From positions 118,569,374 to 118,633,373 of the forward strand of contig OW804098.1 in the NCBI GenBank assembly GCA_942159475.1: a stretch of DNA of 64,000 bases, written 5' to 3'. Positions 21,250-33,598 of this stretch are shown here, piece after piece. Each line of letters opens with the position of its first letter. Position 1 is the first letter of the stretch. The notes under the pieces are model-generated. The model was not told the origin of the DNA. It ran no database searches and worked only from the letters and a program-made list of their open reading frames with translations. Both the position numbers and the translations under genes were made by a program. This DNA is from Sthenelais limicola (taxonomy: Eukaryota > Annelida > Polychaeta > Phyllodocida > Sigalionidae).

Positions 21250-22579
21250 CGGAGGTATATAGATTAGAATAGAAAATCTTTAATTTGTCCAATAATAGAG
21301 AATACATTTATGTTGATATGATAGCCAAATGGGTTGACATACCTATGCGCCAAACCAATAACTCAGCATATAAGGGAAGGACAATGTATTAGGGGCCTGT
21401 TGTAGCAACATAATGGAAAACTGTGTATACATGGGCATCAATATACACTTTATTTCCTTCTTATAGTGGTTAGGGGTGGAAAGTCCAATCCACTATTGTC
21501 TGTATAGGCCAGAGTACAACATTGTACAACTCACCTTCACCTAGCCTGTGACAAAACCGAGGTACAAAATACTAATTGCTAGCCATCACTTCATTTGCCC
21601 CCTGTCACGTTTCCCCAGGAAAACAGTCATCAAAGAAAAGGCCTTAAAACAAAGTGATGTAACATATGTCACTAGAGGTACTAGTTAACCCATGTTGTTC
21701 ATTCATTTTGAAGGTCTGTTGTGTGGGCACAACAATATATATCCTTGTCCTATAATGTATTTCAAGGAGAAATATGTGTTTATTTTTTTCGAGAAATGGT
21801 TATATAAAACTATATTTTACCCTCTTTATTGCATTGACCGGTGATCTCTAATGGGCGCCCACTCCCCCTCCCTCTCTCCTGCTTCCCTGCCCAGTTGGGT
21901 TTTACCCGCTTCCCTCATGTCCATCCCCGCTCCCAATTCTATATCAGGGTTAAACCCTCCCAACTATGGAGGCCCATGGCTTGGATCGAGACATATTTGG
22001 GAATTAATTTGGTCAAATAATTCTATAATTTGCCTTTGCCTATCCTCTCAAATGTACCAAATTTGGGACAAAATGAAGGTTAACATAATTATAGTTCATC
22101 ATAACTAAACATATTTCGAATCAACATAATACTCATATATACCTAGTATTATTAGTTTGTTTAGACATATATACCAGGGTTTCCTAATTTAATTCTAAGG
22201 ATAGTATGTGTTACTTTTACTGTTTAATATATTATGAAGGGCACCAATAGCATGAAAGCTAGTGAATAAAAATATCGATAACCAACTTACCTTGATACAC
22301 ATAATATCATTAGCCTCAAGTTTAAAGAAAAGAATAATGCTACGTTATACTTTTACCCCTATATCCCTCGGTAAGATTATAGCACCATTAATTCAGCCAG
22401 GGGTTCACAGAAACCAATAACATGATACTAATGCTTGGTGGAAATGATCAGACATTACATGCTATAGAGGTAACATGTTATTATGTTACATGTTATGATG
22501 TCTTCCCACAGAGATCTTACTATATTAACTCAGCAATATAGCAATGTGTTTTACAAAGGCCTTGAGAATAGATACTTAC
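21250..22579. other. Probable intron or 5' region, CARD gene copy B
   Basis: Holds the decayed counterpart of the small copy-A exon (about 21666-21720) and a 25-bp conserved intronic stretch at 21492. The rest shows no exon; 21850-21960 is C-rich. Confidence 0.4.
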
Positions 22580-22815
22580 AATCAATTCCTGACATGGGTA
22601 ATGCCAATACAGGACGATGTAATCTATGGTAGCTTGTTGTATTAAAATCTGTTTAATGAGACTGAAGACCGAGTTGAGGAATAAGGTGTTGTATAGGTAA
22701 TGTACTAAGCTAGTATTGAACTCATCAAATGATTATTTAATCATGTGATCAGAAGGACTTTGTCATGGTCTCCTTATAGTGGGCCTTATCTTAGAACTTG
22801 ACATGTCAACAAGAT
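22580..22815 (-). promoter_or_regulatory. First-exon/promoter block, CARD gene copy B
   Basis: Third member of the block family at 15638 and 16253. It ends ATGTCAGGAATTGATT before the GTAAGT donor. Order and strand relative to the CARD exons match copy A. Confidence 0.4.
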
Positions 22816-22986
22816 ATGTAGCACAGATTTTATTGTTTTCATTATTACTATCAAGGCTACATATGCTTTACCAAAAAAGCATGTCCACCCTGTGGATGTA
22901 TCACGGAGAGTTAGCAACCACAATGCATCAACAGAACCCTAACGCATCCACTAACTATTTGTACATTAATACCACTGTGTTGATAT

Positions 22987-23033
22987 CTCGAGAGGCTCTA
23001 GACAATGGGCATCTGCATGGCAAGCCTCTCGAA
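22987..23033. repeat. Short perfect inverted repeat
   Basis: TCGAGAGGCT and AGCCTCTCGA can pair over 10 bp with a ~25-base loop. No other feature attached. Confidence 0.4.
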
Positions 23034-23789
23034 ATAGCCCCACAACGGTCATCATGTACTAATAGTGGCCCCATTTTGAAAACCATTTTTTGCCAAAAAC
23101 AAACACAACCTTAGGACTGCTGCCCATACCTGTATTTCAGAGAACCTATGTATCCCCAAACCCTATCTATGTCACTTTTCTAGGTTAATTCAATCCTAGC
23201 CTCTCTAATTCTTAGATTGATCAAAAGGGATTTGCATCAATAACTACATGTGTGAGTTTTGAAAGAGTTTTGAAAGAAAACCGAGTCCCAGATGTGAAGA
23301 TATTGGTGAAATTAACAAGAAATGTTTGTTGTGACCAAGGAGAAAACGGTTTCCCCCGACCAATTCTACTGTTGAACCTTCAACCCCAACACACACAAGC
23401 AGGTAAAAGCATTGTCAAGTACAACGTGCGTTACTAACATAGTGTAAATTAGAAGAAGTCACAACAGCCGGTACAATATTGCTTCATGGCCGGCATATTG
23501 GGTGTTGCCAAAAAGATAGGGCTAAATTTTCCCTCATATCTTTCTCATTTAAATTTGTGTTGATAAAACTACATTATCATGGGAAAAAAGGGCATGCCCT
23601 TTCTGAATTTAACATCTTGACCAGGTATTTTGGAGAATCAAGGCTAGCAATGTGGGCTATGCCTAGGCCTAGTTGTCAAGCAGCGGGGGAAAGGCCTAAA
23701 ATTATTGTTCAATTGTAACAGTGTAGTTTCCCTTATATCTTCCTTATTTAAAAAATAAAATGACTTGAAAATGAGACAAAATGTAAAAA

Positions 23790-23860
23790 GGCTGCCTGTA
23801 CTGGGATTCAAGCTCACAATGTTCAGTTGGGCAGTCTGAAATGCTAACCACTTGACCATA
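23790..23860 (-). repeat. tRNA-derived SINE head, second copy
   Basis: Same A-box and B-box arrangement as 635-708, with a few substitutions. Confidence 0.5.
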
Positions 23861-23869
23861 GGGGATCAT

Positions 23870-26008
23870 AGAAATCATGTATAAATACTGTGCACAGCCA
23901 TTGATGCATTTTAGGTTCTCTTTAATCCCCCCATTCTCCTCATGGTGATTAAAGCTGCTCTCCCAGCTATTTTCTATACAAATCTCAAAATTTAGCTTAT
24001 TCAGATCTCAAATACCGTACCCAACCTTGTCCCAGGAGTTTGGGTCTCTTTCTTAATGTTGAAGATAGATATTTGAGTATTTGAGTATTGGTGACCACCA
24101 GTAGATTTAAATATACTTGCCACCATTTCTAAAGCCCTGTCCTGCCCTCTATAGTCATAGCCCCACATAAAATGAGACCTGCCTCGACCAATAAGATCAG
24201 AGGATACAGGAGCCTGTACCCATTTACAGGCTACAGACCACACTGCCCTGCCACCTACTGTTAACTAGTGGCAATTCCAAAACCAAATATTAGCTTGGCT
24301 TTTACTTGACCACGATCTGGTCAGTTCTTAAATCACTGAATTTAGATATTTATTGAACTTTTGATTAAGTAAGAGATCGATAAGAGTGAGTTTGGGAACT
24401 AAACTCATTGTAATTTCGAAAGAACCATTGATTATTAATACTAGGGAAGGCAGCTTTAAGGAGAATGGGGAAATAAATCCTGAAGGTCCCTGTATTAACT
24501 GCAGACAATTTAATGATTCAAATTAATCATACAAATATATCTGGCATCTGCAATCTATTTCTATAATATGCGAATGCAGGACTTCTAGGTCTGCACACTT
24601 CCTGAATTTTATATTTGTATCTCCGGGGTTTGTGTAGCTAATGAATATAGAATATAATAATGTTGTAGAAGGTCTCATCTCATAAGTTGATATAATACTT
24701 ATAATAACAGATTAGTTAGTGGATAAAGTTTAGGAACCAAGAACTGACACATCTCAACACCTATGGTATAGGTATCAGAAAAAATGTCATAGACTCTTTT
24801 TTTATTCATTAGAGGACGACTTGTATTAGTAGCAATCCAATTATTTGGTAATTAAGGTAGTATCCTCTGAAATTACAGATTGAGATAATTTCTGTATTAT
24901 CTGCCTTACATATTAGCCGATATCTCTAAATATTTGCAGATTCCAGCCAATATCAAAGTTTTGGCCGCATGGCCTGCCATAGGCAACATCATAATACAGA
25001 TAACGTAAAAGATGTATTATCCTTCACAGATGTTTTCCTTCATTTCCTGTGCTAAACAACGAAACCAAATATTTTTCCAATTCACATTGATCACTCAAAT
25101 TACCACTCAGTGTCAAGGCCAAAAGCTAGCGACCAAGAAGGATCACTTTCTCTCAGAATAGTGGAACCCAAGGTCCATACATGAATATGTACACAATTAC
25201 ATTAAGATAATTGATTTTCCTAAATGAAATAGGGTGTGTTATGTAGTTGTGCTGATTTGTAAGTTTGGATAACTTTATTTCTTGAGTAATAATCAAATAC
25301 AGTAGCAAACTCATGATATTGAACTACCAATTTAGTACTATTTCTTGCCTGAAGTATGAACCCATATTATTATACTTTATTAATTCCTCTTATCTAGGCC
25401 TAAGTGTGCCTATTTACTGAGACTGGATCATATGAATATAATGTCAATGTTATAAAGTTTATTGGGGAAAAAAAGCAAAATAGCTTTAGGACAATCTGGT
25501 TCCCCGTACAGTGGTTGTCACTGATGTAAGCAGCAAACTGACCCGGTGCGCCGCCCAGCAGGGCACCTGAATGGTTGCCCTCTTCTGCACCAGGGGGCAG
25601 TGGGTTTACAGCATATATGATTCACACATACCATAGTGGCCCGGGGACCTGTTTAGAAGCCTATCTCGAATGCAGGCCGGGGGTATGAGGGTCATGAAAA
25701 AATAAAATCCTCTAAAATTTAATTCTCAATTAAAAGCCTATCTCAATTGCAAGCCGGAGCTAAAGGGGGGTCAAAACAAATATAAGCCTGGGCTTATGAA
25801 CGGGCCACTACGGAGATGTCACTATATATGTGTGTTTAAACATTATTAACATTGAATACATCAAATATTATATGTACATAAAATCCAACCATGATGAGGG
25901 GCTAGTGAAACCCGAAATTAAACCCCCATTGTTTGTCCCTTCTGTTTTAACCTAGGATTATAATATGTCATCCACTTAATGATCCAATCGTGCTTTCTTA
26001 TACATATC
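23870..26008. other. Non-coding, downstream of receptor gene 2
   Basis: Counterpart of 716-2828 with the same lack of exon evidence. Confidence 0.6.
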
Positions 26009-26968
26009 TCATTTATTTCCACTTGTACCAACAAGTCTAAGATGCTCTTCTTCATTGCCTTGTGTACAACAGGGAGAGCATTTACATAAGACAGCTCGTA
26101 CATCAGGCAGTAACACCATCCACAGATACGGTAGCACAGCAAGAAAAGCATCGTATAGGAAAGTTGTTGTAGTGAATGCTTCATATACTGATTCATTATT
26201 TTCTTGCAATACAACAATAAGTAAACTAACAATCTCAAAAGGGATGGTCATCACAAAGTACACCAAGGTTGTCAGACCAACTAAAATTGCAGCATCTTTG
26301 GTTTGTCTCTCCTCGCCTTTTGTGAACCTCTGACAGCAACATGGCATCAAAATACATGCAGACACAATCATCATTATCAGTGGTGGTACATAGAGTAGAG
26401 AAAATATTAGGAGGTATAATATAGGGGGGGTTTGATCTGGAATACATTCTTGATATTTGCCTTCAGGAAACATCAGTTTGACCCTCAAGCCCACAAAAAC
26501 TATGAGCACAGACACAATGATACTCGATACCCAAGTGGCAATGATGAACCCAACAACTGCTACCTTTCTATTGTATCGTTCCCCATGAAACTTTACAAGC
26601 ACCTGGTCAAGTGCAATAGCCACAAGAGAAAATCGGATGATGAAAAGCAAATACCCTGTGAAGTATATAAGTAAACATGTGAAAGAATTCATCTGATTTG
26701 TAACAAGTTGTTTCAGGTTAAGTGGACTATAGATCAAACCAGATATGAACAAGTACACAAGGGCACTGATGACGATCCAGTTGACATAGTTCTGTCGGCA
26801 CTGTTTGTTACAGAGGATGACAAGCAGAAGGATGAGAGCTCCAATAATGGTGAGTACCGTTATCAACAGGTTGACCACAAATGTTCGACCATGTAATTGA
26901 TTTGCTGGACTATACTCAAACTCATAGTCATATGTATGGTTAAGACTGGTAAGATTCATGAACGCCAT
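26009..26968 (-). CDS. Orphan class A-like 7TM receptor, copy 2
   Basis: 319-residue paralogue of the receptor at 2829-3791; start chosen at the ATG just after the conserved acceptor TTTGCAG. TM1, TM2, the TM3 end (LDQVLVK) and the TM7-helix 8 region are virtually unchanged. About two dozen residue differences, including one codon deleted in loop 2, are concentrated in the N-terminal tail, first and second extracellular loops and the TM4-TM5 border. The cytoplasmic Cys cluster reads KCSPCC where copy 1 has KLSPCC. The frame is intact, so this is probably a functional receptor that may recognise a different ligand or variant. Confidence 0.8.
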   Translation of the reverse strand: MAFMNLTSLNHTYDYEFEYSPANQLHGRTFVVNLLITVLTIIGALILLLVILCNKQCRQNYVNWIVISALVYLFISGLIYSPLNLKQLVTNQMNSFTCLLIYFTGYLLFIIRFSLVAIALDQVLVKFHGERYNRKVAVVGFIIATWVSSIIVSVLIVFVGLRVKLMFPEGKYQECIPDQTPPILYLLIFSLLYVPPLIMMIVSACILMPCCCQRFTKGEERQTKDAAILVGLTTLVYFVMTIPFEIVSLLIVVLQENNESVYEAFTTTTFLYDAFLAVLPYLWMVLLPDVRAVLCKCSPCCTQGNEEEHLRLVGTSGNK

Positions 26969-27157
26969 CCTGAACCTGCAAATTAAAAGAGGGGTAAAAC
27001 ATTTAACCATAGTTATAACGAGACATTAATTCAGATGATTTCATAGTATCGGTGAAGTCTTCAGAAAGGCAACCCTATGCTGAAATTAGTCGGGAAATAA
27101 AACACTGACAAAATGTAGATACCGGGTTATCATTTGTAGGAAATATCTACTCTACAT

Positions 27158-27388
27158 ATCTTCAGAAAATGTACAATCAACCTTAACCAATCCTCTCAAA
27201 TATTCCAAATTTCAGACAAAAATCAGGTTCAGAATACATTTCAACATAGCCAGACAGATTTATTGAATGCATAAAATACAGAATACACCCAGATATACTC
27301 AGTATTTATCATTTTTCACTCTTATTTAACAGAATGTGAGAGATGTGTAGAACTGTAGATTGTGCATTTTCTGAAAACCTGACCCTTA
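27158..27388. repeat. MITE family 2, old copy
   Basis: Counterpart of 3978-4208, upstream of receptor gene 2. Confidence 0.6.
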
Positions 27389-28210
27389 TTACTTTATCAA
27401 ATGAGGTGAGATCAAGTGCCATGACAATAATGGACGCCAAACTTTCCAATGATGAATTACTAGTATATTCAAAAAAAAAATTTCATAAACATTTGCAATA
27501 CTTCAATATGAGGTTTCAAGATCGAAGATCAAGAAAATCTGATTCATCATAGAGAAACAAATCATGAATTGCAAACAAAAGAGACCCTTATCATCGATGA
27601 CATGAGGTTAAAAGGAACTAGCTGGCTGTTATCATAAAATGTCATAATTCTACACATTCTGAATATTTCATCAGGAAACAGTCATCAAATTCCTTTTAAA
27701 TTCTCATATCACATTCTCATACCAAAACAGTAATATTTAGTCAGGTAATAGTTGCGTCAGAGCTCGGGTTTGCCATAAGTTTTACTCTTTACATTGTTGT
27801 TTGCTCTAAGTTAGATAGACTAGACCTAAATAATGGATTTACTAGATGATGTTGATGATGATAGTTAAAGATGATGACCGCACCTCAAATTGTGGTCAGC
27901 CTTCATGAATGGATATTCTGAAGAAGTTAATATTTACCGAAATCTATTATCTATCGTATTATATCTATCTATTTATGTTTAGCTTTGTTTATGTTTCAAA
28001 ACAATATTAGTTAGTGGACAATAACTAGAAAGGTTTCTAAATATATTCCATGTGATGACCTTGATATGAACATAGTTAATGCACTGTCTTGAAATTTGAT
28101 ACGCATATTTATGAACAAAAACCCCAAAATTGAAAAAATTCTGACAAATATATTTTGCATAATATCAATTTTGCAACATATGATTAATTTGTCTATAATA
28201 CATTAAAAAT

Positions 28211-28440
28211 GCTACATTTAACAAGAACAAGAGAACAGATGAAATGAAAACTTGGACCAACAATGTATTGCTTTGAGTGTATCCAACGAGAACCAAGTAT
28301 AACAGCGCCCTCCTCCTATTCCTCTCCTTGCTAGGGGAATGTCCTTAATGACTCCTGTGAACCTAGAGAGCTGTACATATACAGGTCAGGTCATCAGGAA
28401 TTGAACAATAGGGGACTTGCATGCAGGTCTGCCATCTTGA
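28211..28440 (-). promoter_or_regulatory. Conserved block upstream of receptor gene 2
   Basis: Counterpart of 5494-5725, about 1.2 kb upstream of the receptor ATG. Confidence 0.4.
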
Positions 28441-29976
28441 AACTAGATTCAGATGGAATTATGGGACCAAGGGTACAATTCATAACAAGGTGTACAATTC
28501 ATAGAAATAAAGCCTTGTTCAGCATTGATTACACATGTCTTTATTATACAAACCTCAATCATTTCCATCATGTGTTTGGTATTCAGAGATCTACAATTAG
28601 GATTAGGACATTAGGATATCGGTCAAAATATTCTTGCAAATTGTTGGTAGAAATGTTACTAAATATTTGTATGTCAATCCTGAAGTACTTTTGTAAATTC
28701 TGTTGTTTGAAAGAAAAGTTAGCGATATTTCTGGAGGGATAATCATTAGGAAAATATCCAATGTGCTATGTAGGATGTTCTTAGGAGTGCGTAGCTATAA
28801 TCAATACACAGTCTTGTAATTTAGTACATGTATTCATTTGTAAGAACTAGAATCATTTTTGAACCCAAGAAATATAACCAGTTCTACATGTAGGATTATT
28901 ATGGAGGAAACCACTTGACCAATATACTGTTTGTGAAACATCAGATCTGATAGTATGGATGTCCATTATTGGTGAAAGTATAACAACATGGAGGCATCTA
29001 GTATTTTCCCTATAATCACCCAATGTTTATTCTAGGCAATAAGGGCCACAATAGCTATACAGAGATAATAGAGTGATTTGAACACCCTGCTCTACCCTAT
29101 CATGGGCACTAGACATGTATGCATTTGCCACAAATAGCAATATACATGGCTAGCCCCATTGGATGACCCGAATATCTAATATCTACTATAAATTACTGTA
29201 AACATGGCTGGCCCAGTTTGATGACCTGATATGTGAGCAACAAAGTAATGACACACATCCGGCCAAACTCATCATTGCAACTAATATTTTCCTCGTATCA
29301 TTCTACCCTCAACAATAGGGGACTTGTATATGCCCCTAAGTGACATTAGTGTGTCTGCATAAAGGACCTACATGTCTGCCATCTTAAATTCCCATTGATT
29401 TATCAGTGTAAATGTTTTAAAAATCAAATTATGTTCAGCATGGAATATTTAATATTGATCTTCTGTAATTGGCCATGTGCTTTACACTTTCACATAAAAT
29501 AAGAAATGCTTTACAATCTTTCCAATCATGCATTTGGTCTTCATAGATCATTTTTGAAAGCTATGATATTCCTGAGAAGATAGTGTAACTTTCTGATAAA
29601 AGGTTGCAAAACATTAATTTGTCAGATTTTAATTTTATCCATTACAGCATGCACTGTATTAGACATGGCAGTGGGACATGCAAATTCCTTATTCCAAAGA
29701 ATTTTAGATAAAGTTCTGTTTAAAACATTCTGAGTCAACATCAACCAAAAACTAAAGATGTTCTACTTTTCTTCCCTTCTTTTACCCATCTGAAAATCAT
29801 TTGATCACAATTTAGACAGGAGTTAAAACCAAGTGTTTGAAGAGTTTTACAAATAACCACAATCTAAGAAACCTGATTGTCAAAGACTGAATAAGCTTAA
29901 CATTGTGAAAGATTTGTATGGCCATTTCAGAAGCTTGGTCAACTAATTCCTGAAAAAATCCCTAACCAATACAAAT
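28441..29976. other. Non-coding duplicon flank with family 3 repeats
   Basis: Parallels 5726-7270, including family 3 repeat copies near 28408 and 29345. No exons seen. Confidence 0.5.
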
Positions 29977-30359
29977 TAATCAGTACCCCCTCCCTTTGCT
30001 AAACTGCTGGTCACTTCCCTTCCCCTCCCTCCCACCTGACCAAATCTAAGATAACAGTGATGTGGACCGTGGCGTGTACTTTGGACAATAGAAGGACACC
30101 CATGAGTGTGTGGCGGGAAGAAAGGTAGTTGGGCGTTTGAGTCGGTAGTGGGCATGGCAGATGTATTTCTGAAAAAGACTTCCAAAATAAATTCCAAACT
30201 TTGCAAAGTTTAAGCCAGAATTTTACATTAAAATAGCCCTAACTATCCTAACTGATGGTGGAAGACCACCTGAGGGTAAACCGATGTTGTGTTTATAAAT
30301 GTGAGTGTGAAATGGATGTACAAACAACGTTACCTGAATAAAGATCTTGAATATAAAAT

Positions 30360-30455
30360 ATTTAAAAAAAAAAAAAACTACCCAAATATTATTGATATTA
30401 ATATTTATTTCTCCCCCTCCCCCCGCCCCCCCCCCCTTCTTTTTACTTCTTTTTT
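30360..30455. repeat. Low-complexity A-run and C/T-run
   Basis: A poly-A run at 30362-30375 and a C-rich then T-rich run at about 30411-30455. Possible retroposon tail or simple repeat expansion. Confidence 0.7.
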
Positions 30456-30533
30456 TTATCATCATCCATCTACCATCCAACTTAAAATGTTAACCGAAAT
30501 GATTATAACTAATATAAATTGACACACACACAA

Positions 30534-30810
30534 AGATGTATTCTCAAATTTCAGGGTGTAAAGGTAGAGCGGGAATTCCTGAGTCACATTAATTGCATGG
30601 CATATGCCTAAAGTTCCAGCCGATTTAGCAGCAGCAACAGCTTCGTTCTTAAAACGGCACGTTTTCTGGCCCTCCCTCAAGTGCTTGTTACCCCCGGCGC
30701 CACAAAGTTTTCCCACCATTGTGGCAGAAAGATAAAAATTCACAGAATTCAAGACAAAACTGTGAGGTAACCGCGTCTGTCCTTCGCCTGTGTGTATGAG
30801 TGTCTGTCCA
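30534..30810 (-). other. CpG-rich possible exon
   Basis: The minus strand is open from about 30720, starting MVGKLCGAGGNKHLREG, with balanced codons and higher GC than the flanks. No domain recognised, and splice borders are not convincing. It abuts a family 1 MITE. It could be a coding exon or a promoter-proximal CpG patch. Confidence 0.25.
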
Positions 30811-30813
30811 ATA

Positions 30814-31201
30814 TGTGATGTGTTGCGCAAAATTGATATTTTTCAAAGCGTTTTTTTTTCACAATATCACACTATTGCATGGAATACATGTTCTGATTTT
30901 GGGGGAGTTTGTCACCTATGGTTATGTCAATCGATGTATCAAATTGCAGGACAATCTATGTAATATATCCTTTGGTTTTAAAGGTCCTCATATGGAATAC
31001 ATTTAGTTACTTTACTGTTTAGTGACTCCCAGAAATATTAGAAACATTTTTTTTCAAAAACGAAAATATCAAACTTAAAATCTAGAAATAATTATTATTT
31101 TATCAGACCATTGGAATCGGCTTGATGTCATCTTTTCAAATATAATATCTCAAAATCTATTTTTTGCGACTTATGACTCATTTTCCTGAGACACATCACA
31201 T
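30814..31201. mobile_element. MITE family 1
   Basis: Left end slightly rearranged (GTGATGTGTTGCGCAAAATT); right end GACTCATTTTCCTGAGACAC. Interior as in other copies. Confidence 0.75.
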
Positions 31202-31442
31202 ATAGGTTGATTGGCTGGTGAGCGAACCGGTGGCACTGGCTCCACCTGGGATGAACTTAGAGAATTGTCCGGGCATATAGCCATATATATAGTCGTGGAA
31301 TATATATAATCAATATGCCATGAAAATCAACTTGAATAAGAGAGATATGTGTACATACATTTACGTCATCTGCATCATATATTCCTGACCAACCTGAAAC
31401 ACTATTATGAAAGGCAGATACATCAATAAAATTAATATATAT

Positions 31443-31679
31443 GGGTCAGACTTTCAGAAAATGTACAATTCACCTTCACCGATCCTCTCAAATAGCCCAT
31501 ATTTAAGACACAAATGAGCTTCAAAATGCAGTTTAACATAACAGAACTGATACTTTAAATCAATGCGATACCAAATATACTCAGATATACCCTGTACTCA
31601 TCATTGTTCAGCCTAATTTAGGAGAATTTCTTAAATGTGTACAGCTGCCAATTGTACATTTTCTGAAAATCTGACCCAT
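31443..31679. mobile_element. MITE family 2, intact reference copy
   Basis: ~237 bp with inverted ends GGGTCAGACTTTCAGAAAAT and ATTTTCTGAAAATCTGACCC. Ends are followed on both sides by TATA-like sequence. The best copy for defining the family. Confidence 0.8.
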
Positions 31680-32017
31680 ATATAGTTATATTAGCAGCAG
31701 TATGCAATATTTCTCATCTCACATTATTTTTGTTCTTTTTTTTTATGAATCATCTAGTCCCCACCACTAGGCGGTGATGTTTTTGTTATAAATAGGTATT
31801 CATTTATTTGTATGTATGATTTTGGTCGCTAAAGTCTACACATCAGACTATTGTGAGTAGAGTAGCCCCGCCCCCACCCCCGCGTCCCTACCTATGTGGA
31901 TACGCCCACCTTAGTACTCCGCTTGGCCGTGTGGTGGTGCACGGGTGCACGCACCCAAACAATACAATGTACAACTGCAATTGTTTGAGTCATTCTTACA
32001 TCTTATAGTTGTGATAT
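31680..32017. other. GC-box-like spacer, no exon
   Basis: Contains a C-rich run with GC-box-like CCCCGCCCCC at about 31866 and a CpG-rich stretch to 31960. It could be a promoter remnant; no adjacent gene was identified. Confidence 0.3.
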
Positions 32018-32328
32018 GTGATGTGTTTCAGGAAAATTAGTCAGATAAATCCGTGTAACACATTTCAATAAATTGCATCAAATATATTCTCGCATTTTGA
32101 AGGCCATCATATGGAGTATATCTAGTTACTTTACTGGTAATTACCCATCCAGAAACATTGCAATTTAAAAAAATAAAAAATTATCAAATTTAAAACATAT
32201 AAATACATGTTAGATGTCCTAGTGTTTACTATCATTAGAATCCGATTGAGTTCCTCTTTTCGAATATGGTGATATCTCAAAAAGCATATTTTGCGACTTA
32301 TGAACAATTTTCCTAAAACGGATCACAT
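32018..32328. mobile_element. MITE family 1
   Basis: Left end GTGATGTGTTTCAGGAAAAT; right end more diverged (TTTTCCTAAAACGGATCAC). Slightly shortened. Confidence 0.7.
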
Positions 32329-32394
32329 ATATAACATCTGGTAGACAACCACAAGCGATCTCTATTTGTTACCAATATCTTAGCTTGTATAAAT

Positions 32395-32610
32395 CATCTA
32401 TGTTAACCAAATGCATGATGGGAAAGATGGGAACATGTGTTATGGAAACATGTATAACATATGGATAATGACATTAGAGCACTGATAGATAATCCATGCT
32501 GAACATGGCATGTTTTCTATAGATTTGACACTGTACCATTTGTCCCATAATTCCATGCGGATCAAGATTTAAAATGGCGGCTATGCAAATCCTCTATTAA
32601 AGGTCATATA
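32395..32610 (-). repeat. Dispersed repeat family 3, inverted copy
   Basis: Contains AACCAAATGCATGATGGGAA and, further on, AATTCCATGCGGATCAAGAT and AAATGGCGG, the reverse of the copies at 5692 and 51076. Confidence 0.5.
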
Positions 32611-32698
32611 GACAATTAGGAGATAAATAGGGGGACATACCACCATTAATTATGGACTGCTAGGGGTGGAATGCGGTACAGAAGTATAAATAGAATAT

Positions 32699-33101
32699 GT
32701 GATGAGTTTCAGGAAAATGGGTCACAAGTCGCAAAATTGGTGTTTTTCAAAGTCGTTTACTTACAAGATCTCTTTGCTGGGATATTCTCATTTTTGGGTT
32801 GTCTAGTCCTTGTGGTTGTATTAATACATGTACCACAATTCAAGACTGTTTATTAATTATATCCGTGCGTTACTTAGATCATCCTATTGAGTATATTTAG
32901 CTACTTTACTGGTAGTTATCCACCTAGAAATATTGCAAACTTTTTTTTTCAAAAATAAAAATATTTGACTAAAAATATGAAATTAATTATTAGATATGTT
33001 TAATGTTTACATTCATTGGAATCGGCTTGGTCTCATCTTTTCAAATATGATGAGATCTCAAAATCTAATTTTCGCGACTCATTTTCCTGACACACATCAC
33101 A
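32699..33101. mobile_element. MITE family 1
   Basis: Left end GTGATGAGTTTCAGGAAAAT; right end GACTCATTTTCCTGACACAC. About 403 bp. Confidence 0.75.
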
Positions 33102-33227
33102 TATAAATATTCGTTTCTTCCTCTATGCTTGTACAGTTTTTTTTAGAAATTAAGACATTCTTCTGTGTACATTTCTACACGCCGCAGAAGATCACAATTC
33201 AGAGACAGCTGCTGACAGCAGCTATAT

Positions 33228-33598
33228 GGGTCAGGTTGTCAGAAAATGTACAATTAACCGTTTCCACTCATCTGAAATAACTCACATTTAAGACAGAAAA
33301 TCGGTTTGAAATACAGTTCGACATAAACAAACAACTTGATTTGATTAACACAATACCACATATACTTAGATTTTCAGATAATGTACAATTGGCAGCTCTA
33401 CACATTTAGTAAATTGTGCTAAATGAGGCTGAAATTTGGTCAATACTTAGTCAATTCGAGTATATTTGGCATTACATTGATTCTAGCAATCTGTTCGGTT
33501 AGGTTGAAATGTATTTTGAACTTTATTTTCGTCTAAAATGTGGGTTATTTGAGACGATTGGCGAAGTTGAATTGTAAATTTTCAGAAAATCTGACCCA
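33228..33598. mobile_element. MITE family 2, composite
   Basis: Outer ends GGGTCAGGTTGTCAGAAAAT and TTTTCAGAAAATCTGACCC, with an extra internal end near 33373. It looks like two overlapping or nested copies. Confidence 0.65.

Larger units (their letters stand above)
23154..30304. repeat. Segmental duplication, copy 2
   Basis: Matches 1-8060 from its first base, same orientation. It contains the second tRNA-like SINE, 7TM gene copy 2, the MITE 2 remnant and the conserved upstream block. It lacks the ~500-bp gag-like insertion and has a shorter spacer at about 29977-30087. Similarity stops near 30304. The high identity makes this the most recent duplication in the window. Confidence 0.9.
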
